Shown in pieces: positions 35,462 through 48,444 of a stretch of DNA of 59,738 nucleotides. The notes beneath the pieces are model-generated. The model was not told the origin of the DNA, made no database searches, and saw only the letters and a list, made by a program, of their open reading frames with translations. The stretch lies in NCBI GenBank assembly GCA_017522785.1, contig JAFWYF010000025.1, forward strand, positions 1 through 59,738, written 5' to 3'. The translations under genes and the position numbers were made by a program. Position 1 is the first letter of the stretch; each line of letters opens with the position of its first letter. The DNA comes from Bacteroidaceae bacterium. GTDB lineage: Bacteria > Bacteroidota > Bacteroidia > Bacteroidales > Bacteroidaceae.

Positions 35462-35604
35462 ACTTGCATTAATTAGACACTAAATTATATTTTATATTAT
35501 CACTATCACCAATAAAAACATTATCTTAATAAAAAATGTTCTTATTTAAGACTTTGCTATTACAATGACGAGAACATAGTTCACACCACTAGTAATATAT
35601 TTTG

Positions 35605-35636
35605 CAAATTTACATAAAATTTACAATGTCATGCAA
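35605..35636 (-). promoter_or_regulatory. Promoter of ompA, with a long leader
   Basis: The reverse strand has TTG, 21 bases and TAAATTTG. The predicted start near 35598 gives a 5' leader of about 137 bases, the longest in the window. No known riboswitch pattern is recognised in it. Confidence 0.65.
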
Positions 35637-35697
35637 TAAAAACGAAAGATTATTTAAGAATATTAACAAATTTTAATTACGGATTGTATATTTTCGC

Positions 35698-37554
35698 TTA
35701 ACTTTTAAAATTACGTTCTATTTCGGCATCTGGCATTATATAGATTACGCATTTACCATCGGGTGTATGCGAAGGCATATCGGTTTTAAAAAGTTGCTCT
35801 ACAAGAGTTGTCATTTCATCCAACGACAGCACCTGCCCCGAGACAATAGCCACACGCTTAGCCATGGCCAAAGCGAGCCTCTCGTTTAATTTCTCTTTTA
35901 CAGACGCTGTCTGCTCCATCACCGAATGTACTATATCCAAGAATAGTTTAGAAGGGTCGAGACCATCTACACCAACAGGAACTCCTTGCAATGCATAACT
36001 GCCACCTCCTAAAGAGGAAATATCAAATCCCAGAGCTGTTAGTTCATCAATAATTGAATCGACGACAGCACTTTCATTCACAGTCAATTCCACACGTTCT
36101 GGGAATAACAGGCCTTGAATGTGCCCACTGTGCCCTGACAACTGAGAGATATAGCGGTCGTACAAAATGCGGATATGCGCACGCTGTTGATGCACCCACA
36201 TGAGTCCCGACCTGACAGGAATAAGTATATACTGCCCTTTATATTGTGATATTGGAATATACTCCTCTTCGTAAATTGTCGGTTGCACACTATCAGACGT
36301 TGAAGGTTTTTCGTCGAATGACGGTTCAACATCTTCGAACTTATCGACAGAACTCGACAAGACCTTTTCTTTTTTTACGCCTTCGTATAGTTTTTCCCAA
36401 GCAACATTCTGTTCTTTATATTCATGGTTAGACGTGTTAAAAGGATTGTAATTGGTGTTATAAGATATTTTTGGAGCCGCTACAGGAGTTCTCTCTTTTT
36501 TAGAGAAATCCATTGCAGGTATTTCGGGGACACCATCCATATCGAAATCGAAACCGGGAGTAGCATTAAAACGGCCTAATGCTTCGCGAACTGCCGCCGC
36601 TATAATCTTCCAAAGAATAGGTTCATCCTCAAATTTTATCTCTGTCTTAGTTGGATGGATATTAACATCTATGCGAGAAGGCTCCACATCGAAACACAAG
36701 AAGAATGGAACCATCTCACCCGGTGGTATCAGATTTGAATAAGCTTCGGCTACAGCTTTTGCAAAGTAGGGATGACGCATAAAGCGCCCATTAACAAATA
36801 GATATTGCAATACACCTTTTTTGCGGGCACTTTCCGGAGTTCCCACATAACCTTTTATATTTATCAACGAGTTGGACACCTCAACCTCAACAAGATGAGA
36901 GTTAAACTTCTTTCCAAAAAGGTTCAGAATTCTTTTTCTGAAAGATGATGTCGGAAGCTGTATTATCTCATTATCATTGTGTTTCAGAGAGAACTCCACC
37001 TCGCAATTTGCAAGTGCTACGCGCTCAAATTCCGTTACGATATTACTAAATTCCGTTTGATTGGACTTTAAAAATTTGCGACGTGCCGGAATATTGTAAA
37101 AAAGATTTTTCACTTTGAAGTTACTACCAACGGGAGCAACAATTGGCTCCTGCACCTCTAGAGAAGAGCCGGACATCAGAATGCGGGTTCCAAGCTCCTC
37201 GTCGGCACGATGGGTTACAAGTTCCACCTGAGCTACTGCAACTATCGAAGCTAGAGCTTCGCCACGAAAACCCATTGTCTTAAGAGCGAAAAGGTCCTCT
37301 GCTTTGTTTATTTTTGATGTAGCATGACGCTCAAATGCAAGACGAGCATCAGTTTCCGACATTCCAGAGCCATTATCTATTACCTGTATAAGTGTTCTAC
37401 CCCCATCTGATATAATAACCTGCACCTTGCTTGCTCCTGCATCAATGGCATTTTCCATTAATTCCTTAACAACAGAGGCCGGACGTTGTACCACCTCGCC
37501 CGCCGCAATCTGATTGGCTACAGAATCGGGTAATAGTTGTATGATATCCTGCAT
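35698..37554 (-). CDS. mutL: DNA mismatch repair protein MutL
   Basis: The 618-residue protein has the GHKL ATPase domain with Glu31 and Asn35 in VVKELMENAIDAGAS, then DNGSGM and GFRGEALASI, and the transducer domain around DVNIHPTKTEIKF. The C-terminal dimerisation domain (about 430-618) is present, but the metal-dependent nuclease motif expected as DQHAxHERxxYE reads HQQRAHIRILYD, and the CPHGRP-type motif reads HTPDGKC. MutL couples MutS mismatch recognition to strand removal. It is the last gene of an operon of envelope genes, 10 bases after a small membrane protein gene. Confidence 0.95.
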   Translation of the reverse strand: MQDIIQLLPDSVANQIAAGEVVQRPASVVKELMENAIDAGASKVQVIISDGGRTLIQVIDNGSGMSETDARLAFERHATSKINKAEDLFALKTMGFRGEALASIVAVAQVELVTHRADEELGTRILMSGSSLEVQEPIVAPVGSNFKVKNLFYNIPARRKFLKSNQTEFSNIVTEFERVALANCEVEFSLKHNDNEIIQLPTSSFRKRILNLFGKKFNSHLVEVEVSNSLINIKGYVGTPESARKKGVLQYLFVNGRFMRHPYFAKAVAEAYSNLIPPGEMVPFFLCFDVEPSRIDVNIHPTKTEIKFEDEPILWKIIAAAVREALGRFNATPGFDFDMDGVPEIPAMDFSKKERTPVAAPKISYNTNYNPFNTSNHEYKEQNVAWEKLYEGVKKEKVLSSSVDKFEDVEPSFDEKPSTSDSVQPTIYEEEYIPISQYKGQYILIPVRSGLMWVHQQRAHIRILYDRYISQLSGHSGHIQGLLFPERVELTVNESAVVDSIIDELTALGFDISSLGGGSYALQGVPVGVDGLDPSKLFLDIVHSVMEQTASVKEKLNERLALAMAKRVAIVSGQVLSLDEMTTLVEQLFKTDMPSHTPDGKCVIYIMPDAEIERNFKS

Positions 37555-37564
37555 AATTATTCTT

Positions 37565-37861
37565 TTAGAATGTCCAACTACCTGTTACTAAGTAATGCAA
37601 AAGGAACAACAGAGCAGCAAGCAGGATTACAATCTTTTGTGTAGATATGCGTGGCCCATCTTCTTTATGACGTTTCAGATGCGACTCTTCGCCTACGAAT
37701 GCACCACGAATTTTCTCTTCATATGATTTCTCCTCTGGAGGCAACATACCAAGGTCGCGTTTGGCATTATTTACTATTTTATCTAATTTCTCCTTACGTT
37801 CATTCACAAATATATATTTATGATTAAATCGGCGAGGAGAAGGCATATTAAAGTATCCCAT
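37565..37861 (-). CDS. Small tail-anchored protein of unknown function
   Basis: This protein of about 98 residues is mostly hydrophilic and basic (MPSPRRFNHKYIFVNERKEKLDKI), with one C-terminal membrane helix (KIVILLAALLFLLHYLVTG), so it is probably tail-anchored with its bulk in the cytosol. I do not recognise a function. Similar small proteins occur between OstA-like and mutL genes in other Bacteroidetes. The frame extends to a TTG at 37900; I use the ATG at 37861, and an ATG five codons further on is also possible. It sits within the envelope operon. Confidence 0.7.
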   Translation of the reverse strand: MGYFNMPSPRRFNHKYIFVNERKEKLDKIVNNAKRDLGMLPPEEKSYEEKIRGAFVGEESHLKRHKEDGPRISTQKIVILLAALLFLLHYLVTGSWTF

Positions 37862-37902
37862 TACTATCTTATTTTCTTTTACACCTTCTTCAAAAAACAA
37901 TA

Positions 37903-39540
37903 TTAATGTTTTTCTTTTTTGAATCGCTCCAATGAAGGTAACGGTATATTTTTACGTTCAATCTTTTTTAGCTGTTGGTCTTTTCGTTTGCCACGCCACA
38001 CAAAGATATCATTCTCATTCAAGGGGCGTATATAATCGAACCACGCAAAATTTGAAAGATAACGTTTGTCTGTAGGAATTTGGCTCATTGGATAGAAAAC
38101 ACCCGAAGACTTTGTTGGAACAATAATCTTATTTACTTCGTTATTATCCATGAAAGCCGAAAGACGTCCTGCTGTAGTTGTATTTAATCCAACATAAGCA
38201 CTATCATCGTCCAAGACAAAATAGGCAACTTCGACACTGCCTAGCACTTGCATTTCGTGAAGTTTTTTATCTTTAAAGAAAAACTTCATCTCCTGACCTT
38301 TTATTTGATTATATTTTGTGCTATCCAGCTTTTCGGCATATAGAGTTTGATTTATAATATGAACCCAATCGATAGATGTGGTATCCATATAAACCTTTAT
38401 CTCTTCTCCTAGAAGCTGTTGCCCTCCACTCCACAAAATTGGGTCGGTATACATTGTCATACAAGAATCGCGCGAATCGAAAATCAAAGAGTCGCAAACC
38501 ATTTGCATATCTTTTCGGAAAGCACGTACACGATGACATGCTCTTAGCAAACGATAGACTGAATCTGTTTCGTGATTCTGTGTTACAGCCCAAATGGTGT
38601 CGGCGCGCATGTATAGTGTATCGCCTTGAGAATAATCCATAACAACAGCACGATTGGTAGCATAAGCCGAATCAACTAGTTCGTTGAAGTAGGCATACCC
38701 ACCTTTTAGCATATTCCTATTTATTGTATCGCTGTACACGATATTTCCAAATGCCTCACTATAACCATTATTGGCATCATAGAACAACGAGTCGCCTGTA
38801 AGTTCTTTGTTATTGTTTGCCACGACAGACCTATCGAGCAATGTTGCCTGACGCAGATTGGTATTATAGTAGCCTAATTCGGAGTATATGCAGTTCTCGC
38901 CATTTACTATCTTTGTAGGACCAACAATTGTTGCTATATTATTATCGGTGCTATAACGCAGAGTATCGGACTCTAATGTAAATTGTGGGTTTTGCAAAAG
39001 AACATTATCTTTAAATATTGCTATTTTTGTATCAATGTTATACTCGCCCCAATACGATTCCAGCGTGCTCTGCTCATCATAAAGAGTTCCACCGTTAAAA
39101 TAATATCCTAGATTTATATTCCTATCGAAATCGAGACTGTCTGTTTCAAGCGTAGATGTTCTATCTTCGAGACGCACATTGCCACGAACACGAGCAAGAT
39201 TGCTGTCTCCATTATAATCTAGGTAATCGCCATACAAGAACAGAGTATCGCCTTGTTCCATCTTCACGTTTCCAAATGCCTGAACAGCATTATTTTTGGT
39301 ATAGAAATAGGCACTGTCGCAGTACATATACATACTATCGCGACGGAATGTTACATCACCTACCAAAATGTGAGCATCCGGATTACGCTCTTTATCGAAT
39401 TTTGTAACATCGGCATGTAGCAGATATACGTAGACTCTTTTACGAGCAGTTACACTGTCGTTTTTTATGCTATCACCCTCTTGCGCTGCAAGAGGTATGA
39501 AAGCCCATAAAGATATTAAAAAGTAAAACAGCCTATTCAT
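37903..39540 (-). CDS. OstA-like (LptA/LptD N-domain type) periplasmic protein
   Basis: The 545-residue protein has a signal peptide (LFYFLISLWAFIPLAAQ) and is built from beta-jellyroll repeats of the OstA/LptA kind, with recurrent patterns such as ADVTKFDKERNPDAHILVGDV, GNVKMEQGDTLFLYGD and GNVRLEDRTSTLETDSLDF. Such domains bind lipid A in the LPS export bridge. The C-terminal 150 residues are less repetitive, with no outer-membrane barrel seen. It fits a periplasmic LptA-like role, with lptB encoded elsewhere in this window. It lies 9 bases after a SurA-like gene. Confidence 0.85.
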   Translation of the reverse strand: MNRLFYFLISLWAFIPLAAQEGDSIKNDSVTARKRVYVYLLHADVTKFDKERNPDAHILVGDVTFRRDSMYMYCDSAYFYTKNNAVQAFGNVKMEQGDTLFLYGDYLDYNGDSNLARVRGNVRLEDRTSTLETDSLDFDRNINLGYYFNGGTLYDEQSTLESYWGEYNIDTKIAIFKDNVLLQNPQFTLESDTLRYSTDNNIATIVGPTKIVNGENCIYSELGYYNTNLRQATLLDRSVVANNNKELTGDSLFYDANNGYSEAFGNIVYSDTINRNMLKGGYAYFNELVDSAYATNRAVVMDYSQGDTLYMRADTIWAVTQNHETDSVYRLLRACHRVRAFRKDMQMVCDSLIFDSRDSCMTMYTDPILWSGGQQLLGEEIKVYMDTTSIDWVHIINQTLYAEKLDSTKYNQIKGQEMKFFFKDKKLHEMQVLGSVEVAYFVLDDDSAYVGLNTTTAGRLSAFMDNNEVNKIIVPTKSSGVFYPMSQIPTDKRYLSNFAWFDYIRPLNENDIFVWRGKRKDQQLKKIERKNIPLPSLERFKKEKH

Positions 39541-39549
39541 AGAGTGTTG

Positions 39550-40911
39550 CTATTTCTCTTCATAGAAAACCCATCCGGGATATAAGAACTCACAATCCCT
39601 GTTGGCCTTGTTTATACGTACATAGGTTGTCTTTTGTTTCTCTTCAATCCACTGTTTAACCTTTTCATCGCGTTTTTTAGCGGTATATAGCTCCTTTAAT
39701 GTATCGTAATCGTCTTTAAGGCTTGCTTTGTGGCCTTCTACTTTCGATTTTAGTTTAACAATTGCACATACTGTTTTTCCATTATTCTGCATAATAGTGA
39801 ATGGTGCAGAGATTTCGCCCACCTGCATGCCATCGACTACACGAGCCACCTCAACAGGCAGTTCTTGCAACTCAAAACGTGGGGAACTTGTCATTTTATT
39901 GTACATTATTCCACGATTATTACGTGTCTCTTTATCATCGGAAATGTGCATTGCACCCTCTTCAAAAGTAAATAGATTGTTATTAATATCTTCGGCTATA
40001 GAGTCGAGACGAGCAAGTTTGTCGTTTATGCTCTGGTTCGATATACGTGGAATACGAAGAATATGACGTACATTCACCCTGTCGCCTCGTTTCTCTATTA
40101 ACTGCATAATATGGAAGCCATATTCGGTTTCTACAATCTTAGAAACCTTATTTGGGTCTGTAAGGTTGAAGGCGACATTTGCAAATTCAGGAGCAAACTG
40201 TGCTCTGCTACTAAAACCTACCTCACCACCACGACGTGCTGTTCCGGGATCTTGTGAATAAAGGATTGCCATTGACGAGAAAGATGTTTCTCCATTATTT
40301 ATACGCTCTGTATAGTCGCGCAAATCCTCTTTTACACGTTCAACCTCTTCGCGGTCCAACTCCGGTTCCTGAGTTAATATTTGCACTTCGAACATGGTTG
40401 GGACATAAGGTATACTATCTTCGGGCAATGAATTGTAGTAACGACGAACAAGTGCCGGAGAGACCTTTATATCACCAACTATCTTGTTTTTCATTTGTCC
40501 CATCATGTTATAGTTGTATATCTGCTCGCGATACATTTCACGAATTTGGCTCGATGTTAGGTTCATATACTCTTCCATCTTCTCCTTTGAGCCCACACGC
40601 TGAATGACCGCATCCATCTGTTTATCAACCTGCATCATTATTTGATTTTCATCAACCTCGATACTATCGAGTGCAGCTTGATGCAAGAATAATTGCTGAA
40701 CTGCTAAATCTTCACCAACAACACAATAGGGGTCGCCATCAAATCGACGGTCGTTACTAAGCCAATATTGTATAGCCTCTTCTATATCGGAACGCAAGAT
40801 TGCTTTGTCCCCGACAACCCACTCAACTTGGTCTATAACATTATCTTGTGCTTCTATAGAAACAAATGCCGAAACGGCACAAATAAAGCTTATAATATAT
40901 TTATTCATCAT
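39550..40911 (-). CDS. SurA-like periplasmic peptidyl-prolyl isomerase
   Basis: From MMNKYIISFICAVSAFVSIEAQ the protein has 453 residues with a signal peptide. Residues 25-150 form the SurA N-terminal chaperone domain (VDQVEWVVGDKAILRSDIEEAI). A PpiC-type rotamase domain follows (TMFEVQILTQEP to EYGFHIMQLIEKRG, with ILYSQDPGTARRGGEVGF), and then a second, weaker one (VNVRHILRIPR). SurA-like proteins chaperone outer membrane barrels. The frame can extend to 40971, but this would run 53 bases into the upstream gene, whose stop is at 40919, so I use the ATG at 40911. Confidence 0.88.
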   Translation of the reverse strand: MMNKYIISFICAVSAFVSIEAQDNVIDQVEWVVGDKAILRSDIEEAIQYWLSNDRRFDGDPYCVVGEDLAVQQLFLHQAALDSIEVDENQIMMQVDKQMDAVIQRVGSKEKMEEYMNLTSSQIREMYREQIYNYNMMGQMKNKIVGDIKVSPALVRRYYNSLPEDSIPYVPTMFEVQILTQEPELDREEVERVKEDLRDYTERINNGETSFSSMAILYSQDPGTARRGGEVGFSSRAQFAPEFANVAFNLTDPNKVSKIVETEYGFHIMQLIEKRGDRVNVRHILRIPRISNQSINDKLARLDSIAEDINNNLFTFEEGAMHISDDKETRNNRGIMYNKMTSSPRFELQELPVEVARVVDGMQVGEISAPFTIMQNNGKTVCAIVKLKSKVEGHKASLKDDYDTLKELYTAKKRDEKVKQWIEEKQKTTYVRINKANRDCEFLYPGWVFYEEK

Positions 40912-40918
40912 CGTTTTA

Positions 40919-41824
40919 TCAATTTTGTTCCGACATTTTCGCTTGTAACTGTTTGGAAGAGCTTTCATCATAGAACTTTACTTGCCCCGAAGCCATTGCT
41001 TCTTCAAACAGATTATTTTTGACCTCGTTCATAAAATTAGCTTTCAGCATATTAACCAACAGTTCTTTTATCTCAACAGATGCTAAATCCAAAGGTTTTA
41101 ATTCTCCTTTCCTTAGCAACAACGAAGAATTTATGAAATAGTAGTGTGCACTATCGCTAAATTCAATTGTATCATCTTTTTTTAGTCGCGACAAAAGTTC
41201 ATCGGCTGTTATCGGCATCTTAGCAGCCAAAGACGAGAGCGATTGCCATGAATCCATGAAATATTCATAAACAATAGCATTGGTCAGACTATATTTTTCG
41301 AGGTTTTCGATATCATCAACCTTATTACTCTTATACCATTTGCGCACTTGAGCCAAACGAGGAGCGTTTTTTGATACTTTCAGAAAGAGACCCTGAAGTA
41401 TTGGTTCATCCAAAAGGAACATCTCTTTATGATACTCGTAAAATTCTGCTATTTCTGTATCTGTTACTTCTCGTTTAAGTTGCTGTTCAACCAATTTCTC
41501 TTGATAAATATTAAGCAACAGCGATTTTCTATAACTATCTACCAAAGCCTCGACATCTTTTGAGTCGGGGATATTGCGCTGTGCCATTTTATATAGCAGA
41601 ACATCTTCGAGCCAATGCTGTATATACTCTTTTACAAAGGTTACACTATCCATTTGAGGACGATTGGTGGCAAATAATTGGTCTACATCTTCTTTGTACA
41701 AGAATTCGTTTTCGACACCAACCAATGGAACTTTTCCGTTGTGAGAAATTGTCTCTTTGCACGAAGCTAGTAGTAGCATTGTGCAAAGAGGGAATAAGAG
41801 TATATATAATCGATTGCTAAACAT
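40919..41824 (-). CDS. Lipoprotein related to PpiC/SurA chaperones
   Basis: From MFSNRLYILLFPLCTMLLLASC the protein has about 301 residues with a clear lipobox (LLASC). The rest resembles the chaperone arms of parvulin-type proteins (VTFVKEYIQHWLEDVLLYKMAQ, TDTEIAEFYEYHKEMFLLDEP), but I see no rotamase core with the expected conserved residues. A periplasmic chaperone role is inferred from similarity and from sitting between two SurA-like genes. The frame extends to 41854 and would overlap the upstream stop; the later ATG leaves a 26-base gap. Confidence 0.78.
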   Translation of the reverse strand: MFSNRLYILLFPLCTMLLLASCKETISHNGKVPLVGVENEFLYKEDVDQLFATNRPQMDSVTFVKEYIQHWLEDVLLYKMAQRNIPDSKDVEALVDSYRKSLLLNIYQEKLVEQQLKREVTDTEIAEFYEYHKEMFLLDEPILQGLFLKVSKNAPRLAQVRKWYKSNKVDDIENLEKYSLTNAIVYEYFMDSWQSLSSLAAKMPITADELLSRLKKDDTIEFSDSAHYYFINSSLLLRKGELKPLDLASVEIKELLVNMLKANFMNEVKNNLFEEAMASGQVKFYDESSSKQLQAKMSEQN

Positions 41825-41850
41825 TCTGCAAAGATAATAAAAGGAGTTTG

Positions 41851-43275
41851 TCAATTATGGTTATTAACTGTTTTTAGCACCTCTTTATCATATTCAACAC
41901 TATACTTCTTGCGCAGAGTTTTCACCCATTTCTCCTCGAGATATTTCTGATAGTCGTTAGTTACCAAACCACGCACATCCTTGTATGTTTCAGGTTTTTC
42001 TATTATGGTTCCTACAACATCAACTTTTGTAAAACCGGGTTTAAGTTTGCCTCCTTCACCTTGTTCGAAAACAAACTTATCGACCCATGCATTGTCGCCA
42101 ATGGCAAAAACGCCAACTTCGAGACGAATAGTATAGAGCGAATCGACGTAGAAATTCTCTTTTAATACATCTTTGTATTTATCGGATGAGACTTTTGATA
42201 GCAAATCTTTTGCCTTTGCAATATCTTCATCACTATTTGCATGTATGATGGCTCCTCTGTAACGTGGAGTATCGAATTTATATCTCTTTTTATTTTTCTT
42301 AAAGAATTTCTCCATTCCGGCAACATCCTTTGCCGACTTTTCCCAAACCTCGCGATTACAAACCTCGAAGAAAAGCAGACCGTCATAATATTCACGCATC
42401 AAATTGGCGAATTCGGGATATTTAGACTCCAGCAAACTATCCTCTCGTGCAATAGCCTCTTCGGGTGTTAATCCTCCACCAAACTCCTTTGCAAGTTCAA
42501 CACCTTTTGCTTGGCGAGCCAAAGCACGAATGTTGTTTCTTTCGAGCATCTTTATAATTGCCTCTCGATACTCTTGGAATTGTCCAAATGGACGAGAAGA
42601 GTTGCGTCTTACTATATGATAACCTGCGGGAGAACGGAAAGGAGCAGAGAATTCGCCATCCTTGAGAGAATATGCAACTGTTTCGAACTCTTTGTATGCC
42701 TGTCCACGAATTATCTCAATGGGATTTAGTGTAGCAGGCTGCACTCTCATTTTCTTTCCAACCTCAATGAAGTCCTCACCATTTTTGAGCATTGCGTATG
42801 CTGAATCTATCCTTGCTTTAGCCTCAGCCTGCACCTGCTCGGTGTCGCCTTGACGAAGGAGGATTACAATATGTTGCACATTCAGGAAACCATCGGCGCC
42901 AATTGTAGCAGAATCTTTGGCATATATAGAGTGTGCCTCGCGTTCAACAAAATTGGGGTCTGTTAGATAATTCTCTGCAAGTTGTGTGCGATTACTTTTT
43001 AGTTCCTCAATGAATGAAGAGAGTGTATCGAGTCTTTGAGCCTCTGCCTCAGCAACCTTTAATTTGAAATCGATATACATTGGAAGATACTCTTTTACAG
43101 CTTTTTTATTATCTCCCAATGTTGCATTATTTTTATTTAAAGCATATTCAAATTCGGAACGTTTAATCTCTTTTCCATTTATTATCATAAGCACCGGATC
43201 TGTATCATTTGCCATGATACAAAGAGAAACAAAACCCAATAATATAGAAAGAAAACTTCTTTTACCTTTATTCAT
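41851..43275 (-). CDS. SurA-like peptidyl-prolyl isomerase (first gene of the envelope operon)
   Basis: The 474-residue protein has a signal peptide (FLSILLGFVSLCIMA), an N-terminal chaperone domain (about 25-115, VLMIINGKEIKRSEFEYALN), a rotamase domain (VQHIVILLRQGDTEQ to FRSPAGYHIVRR) and a long C-terminal region. It begins the series of three PpiC/SurA-type genes followed by the OstA-like gene. No consensus promoter is visible in the short gap to the guaB terminator at 43293-43328, so expression may depend on partial read-through or on an atypical promoter. Confidence 0.88.
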   Translation of the reverse strand: MNKGKRSFLSILLGFVSLCIMANDTDPVLMIINGKEIKRSEFEYALNKNNATLGDNKKAVKEYLPMYIDFKLKVAEAEAQRLDTLSSFIEELKSNRTQLAENYLTDPNFVEREAHSIYAKDSATIGADGFLNVQHIVILLRQGDTEQVQAEAKARIDSAYAMLKNGEDFIEVGKKMRVQPATLNPIEIIRGQAYKEFETVAYSLKDGEFSAPFRSPAGYHIVRRNSSRPFGQFQEYREAIIKMLERNNIRALARQAKGVELAKEFGGGLTPEEAIAREDSLLESKYPEFANLMREYYDGLLFFEVCNREVWEKSAKDVAGMEKFFKKNKKRYKFDTPRYRGAIIHANSDEDIAKAKDLLSKVSSDKYKDVLKENFYVDSLYTIRLEVGVFAIGDNAWVDKFVFEQGEGGKLKPGFTKVDVVGTIIEKPETYKDVRGLVTNDYQKYLEEKWVKTLRKKYSVEYDKEVLKTVNNHN

Positions 43276-43292
43276 ACTGTAGTGTTATTTTG

Positions 43293-43328
43293 ATACGGAA
43301 ACTCGCTTTTAAAAGCGAGTTTCCGTAT
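43293..43328 (-). terminator. Terminator after guaB
   Basis: A perfect 36-base palindrome (ATACGGAAACTCGCTTTT and its complement) starts 16 bases after the guaB stop. The reverse-strand tail is CAAAATAACAC, with no strong U-run, so it may be leaky toward the SurA-like gene. Confidence 0.72.
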
Positions 43329-43344
43329 ATTCTTAATTGTTAAT

Positions 43345-47020
<3,676 letters not shown>

Positions 47021-47045
47021 TTTACAATACACCTAGTTTAGAAAA

Positions 47046-47078
47046 CAAAGTTATAAACAAGTCATCAAAACCTACAAA
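47046..47078 (-). promoter_or_regulatory. Promoter of recQ-guaB
   Basis: The reverse strand shows TTTG, 21 bases and TAACTTTG. The predicted start lies near 47039, about 20 bases before the chosen recQ ATG. Confidence 0.7.
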
Positions 47079-47163
47079 TTTTTTCTGATATATTTTTATA
47101 CTATTACCTTTTTTTTTACGAAAAAGGGTAGTTTGTTCATATATCACGTCATTTGTGGTATTT

Positions 47164-47200
47164 ATAGTAATCCCCGCGCTCAAAGCACGGGGATTACTAT
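47164..47200 (-). terminator. Terminator after clpX
   Basis: A 13-bp stem (ATAGTAATCCCCG and complement) with an 11-base loop begins 3 bases after the clpX stop codon. The reverse-strand tail ATAAATACC has few U residues. Confidence 0.75.
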
Positions 47201-47202
47201 AT

Positions 47203-48429
47203 TTATGATGCCATCATTCCTACCGGAGAACTCTTTTCGAGTTGTTTCTTGGCATATTCCAAAGTTATCTTACACGTTTTTGCCCCACTCGACGGAATAT
47301 CGAACATTTTATCCATCATTATCGTCTCTACTATGGAGCGTAATCCTCGGGCACCTAATTTATACTCTATCGCCTTATCGACAACATAATCGAGAACAGC
47401 CGGCTCAAAATTCAATTTCACACCATCCATCTCCATAAGTTTTATATACTGTTTTATGATAGAGTTTTTGGGTTCGGTCAAAATGTTTCTTAAAGCGGTT
47501 CTATCCAAAGGACGTAATGAGGTTAATATTGGCAAACGACCAACAATTTCGGGAATGAGTCCAAACGAACGCAAATCCTGCGGAGTTACATATTGCATCA
47601 TATTACCCTTATCGATAGAAAAACGGTTCTGTACCGAATTGTAGCCTACTACATGTGTGTTCAGGCGTTGCGCAATCTTTTTCTCTATTCCATCAAATGC
47701 ACCACCGCATATAAAAAGGATATTTTTTGTGTTTACAGGAATCATTTTTTGGTCGGGATGCTTACGTCCACCCTGTGGTGGAACATTAACCACTGAGCCC
47801 TCGAGTAATTTAAGCAATCCTTGTTGAACACCCTCGCCACTTACATCGCGAGTTATCGACGGATTGTCCCCTTTTCTTGCAATTTTATCTATTTCGTCAA
47901 TAAAAACAATGCCTCTTTCTGCCTCTTCTACTTTATAATCGGCAACCTGTAGCAAGCGTGTGAGAATACTTTCAATATCCTCTCCCACATATCCGGCCTC
48001 GGTTAAAACTGTTGCATCTACTATGGTAAAAGGAACTTTTAACAAACGAGCAATTGTACGCGCCAAAAGAGTTTTTCCGGTACCGGTGCTTCCTACCATT
48101 ACGATATTACTCTTCTCTATCTCTACATCGGCTTCTTTTCCGTTCTGCATAAGACGCTTATAGTGATTATATACCGAAACAGATAGAGCACACTTAGCAT
48201 CATCTTGTCCTATTACATATTCATCGAGAAAAGCCTTAATCTCCTTTGGTTTGGGAAGTTCGGTCATTTCAAAGTCGCTCTTTGGCAACATTTTTTCTTC
48301 ACGCAGGATTGAGTGGGCCTGCTCAACACAATTATTACAGATATAGCCATCTATACCTGTTATGAGCAACTCCACCTGATCCTCGTAACGACCACAAAAA
48401 CTACAACGCCCTTTGTTTTTTCCTGCCAT
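47203..48429 (-). CDS. clpX: ATP-dependent Clp protease ATP-binding subunit ClpX
   Basis: The 408-residue AAA+ unfoldase feeds substrates to ClpP. The N-terminal zinc domain has [10 protein letters not shown] and CNNCVEQAH. Walker A is [12 protein letters not shown] near residue 118, Walker B is [13 protein letters not shown] near 180, and the ClpP-binding IGF-type loop is replaced by a segment around [11 protein letters not shown]. The length is typical. It is the third gene of tig-clpP-clpX, 15 bases after clpP. Confidence 0.96.
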   Translation of the reverse strand: MAGKNKGRCSFCGRYEDQVELLITGIDGYICNNCVEQAHSILREEKMLPKSDFEMTELPKPKEIKAFLDEYVIGQDDAKCALSVSVYNHYKRLMQNGKEADVEIEKSNIVMVGSTGTGKTLLARTIARLLKVPFTIVDATVLTEAGYVGEDIESILTRLLQVADYKVEEAERGIVFIDEIDKIARKGDNPSITRDVSGEGVQQGLLKLLEGSVVNVPPQGGRKHPDQKMIPVNTKNILFICGGAFDGIEKKIAQRLNTHVVGYNSVQNRFSIDKGNMMQYVTPQDLRSFGLIPEIVGRLPILTSLRPLDRTALRNILTEPKNSIIKQYIKLMEMDGVKLNFEPAVLDYVVDKAIEYKLGARGLRSIVETIMMDKMFDIPSSGAKTCKITLEYAKKQLEKSSPVGMMAS

Positions 48430-48444
48430 AGTTACAGAAATGGG

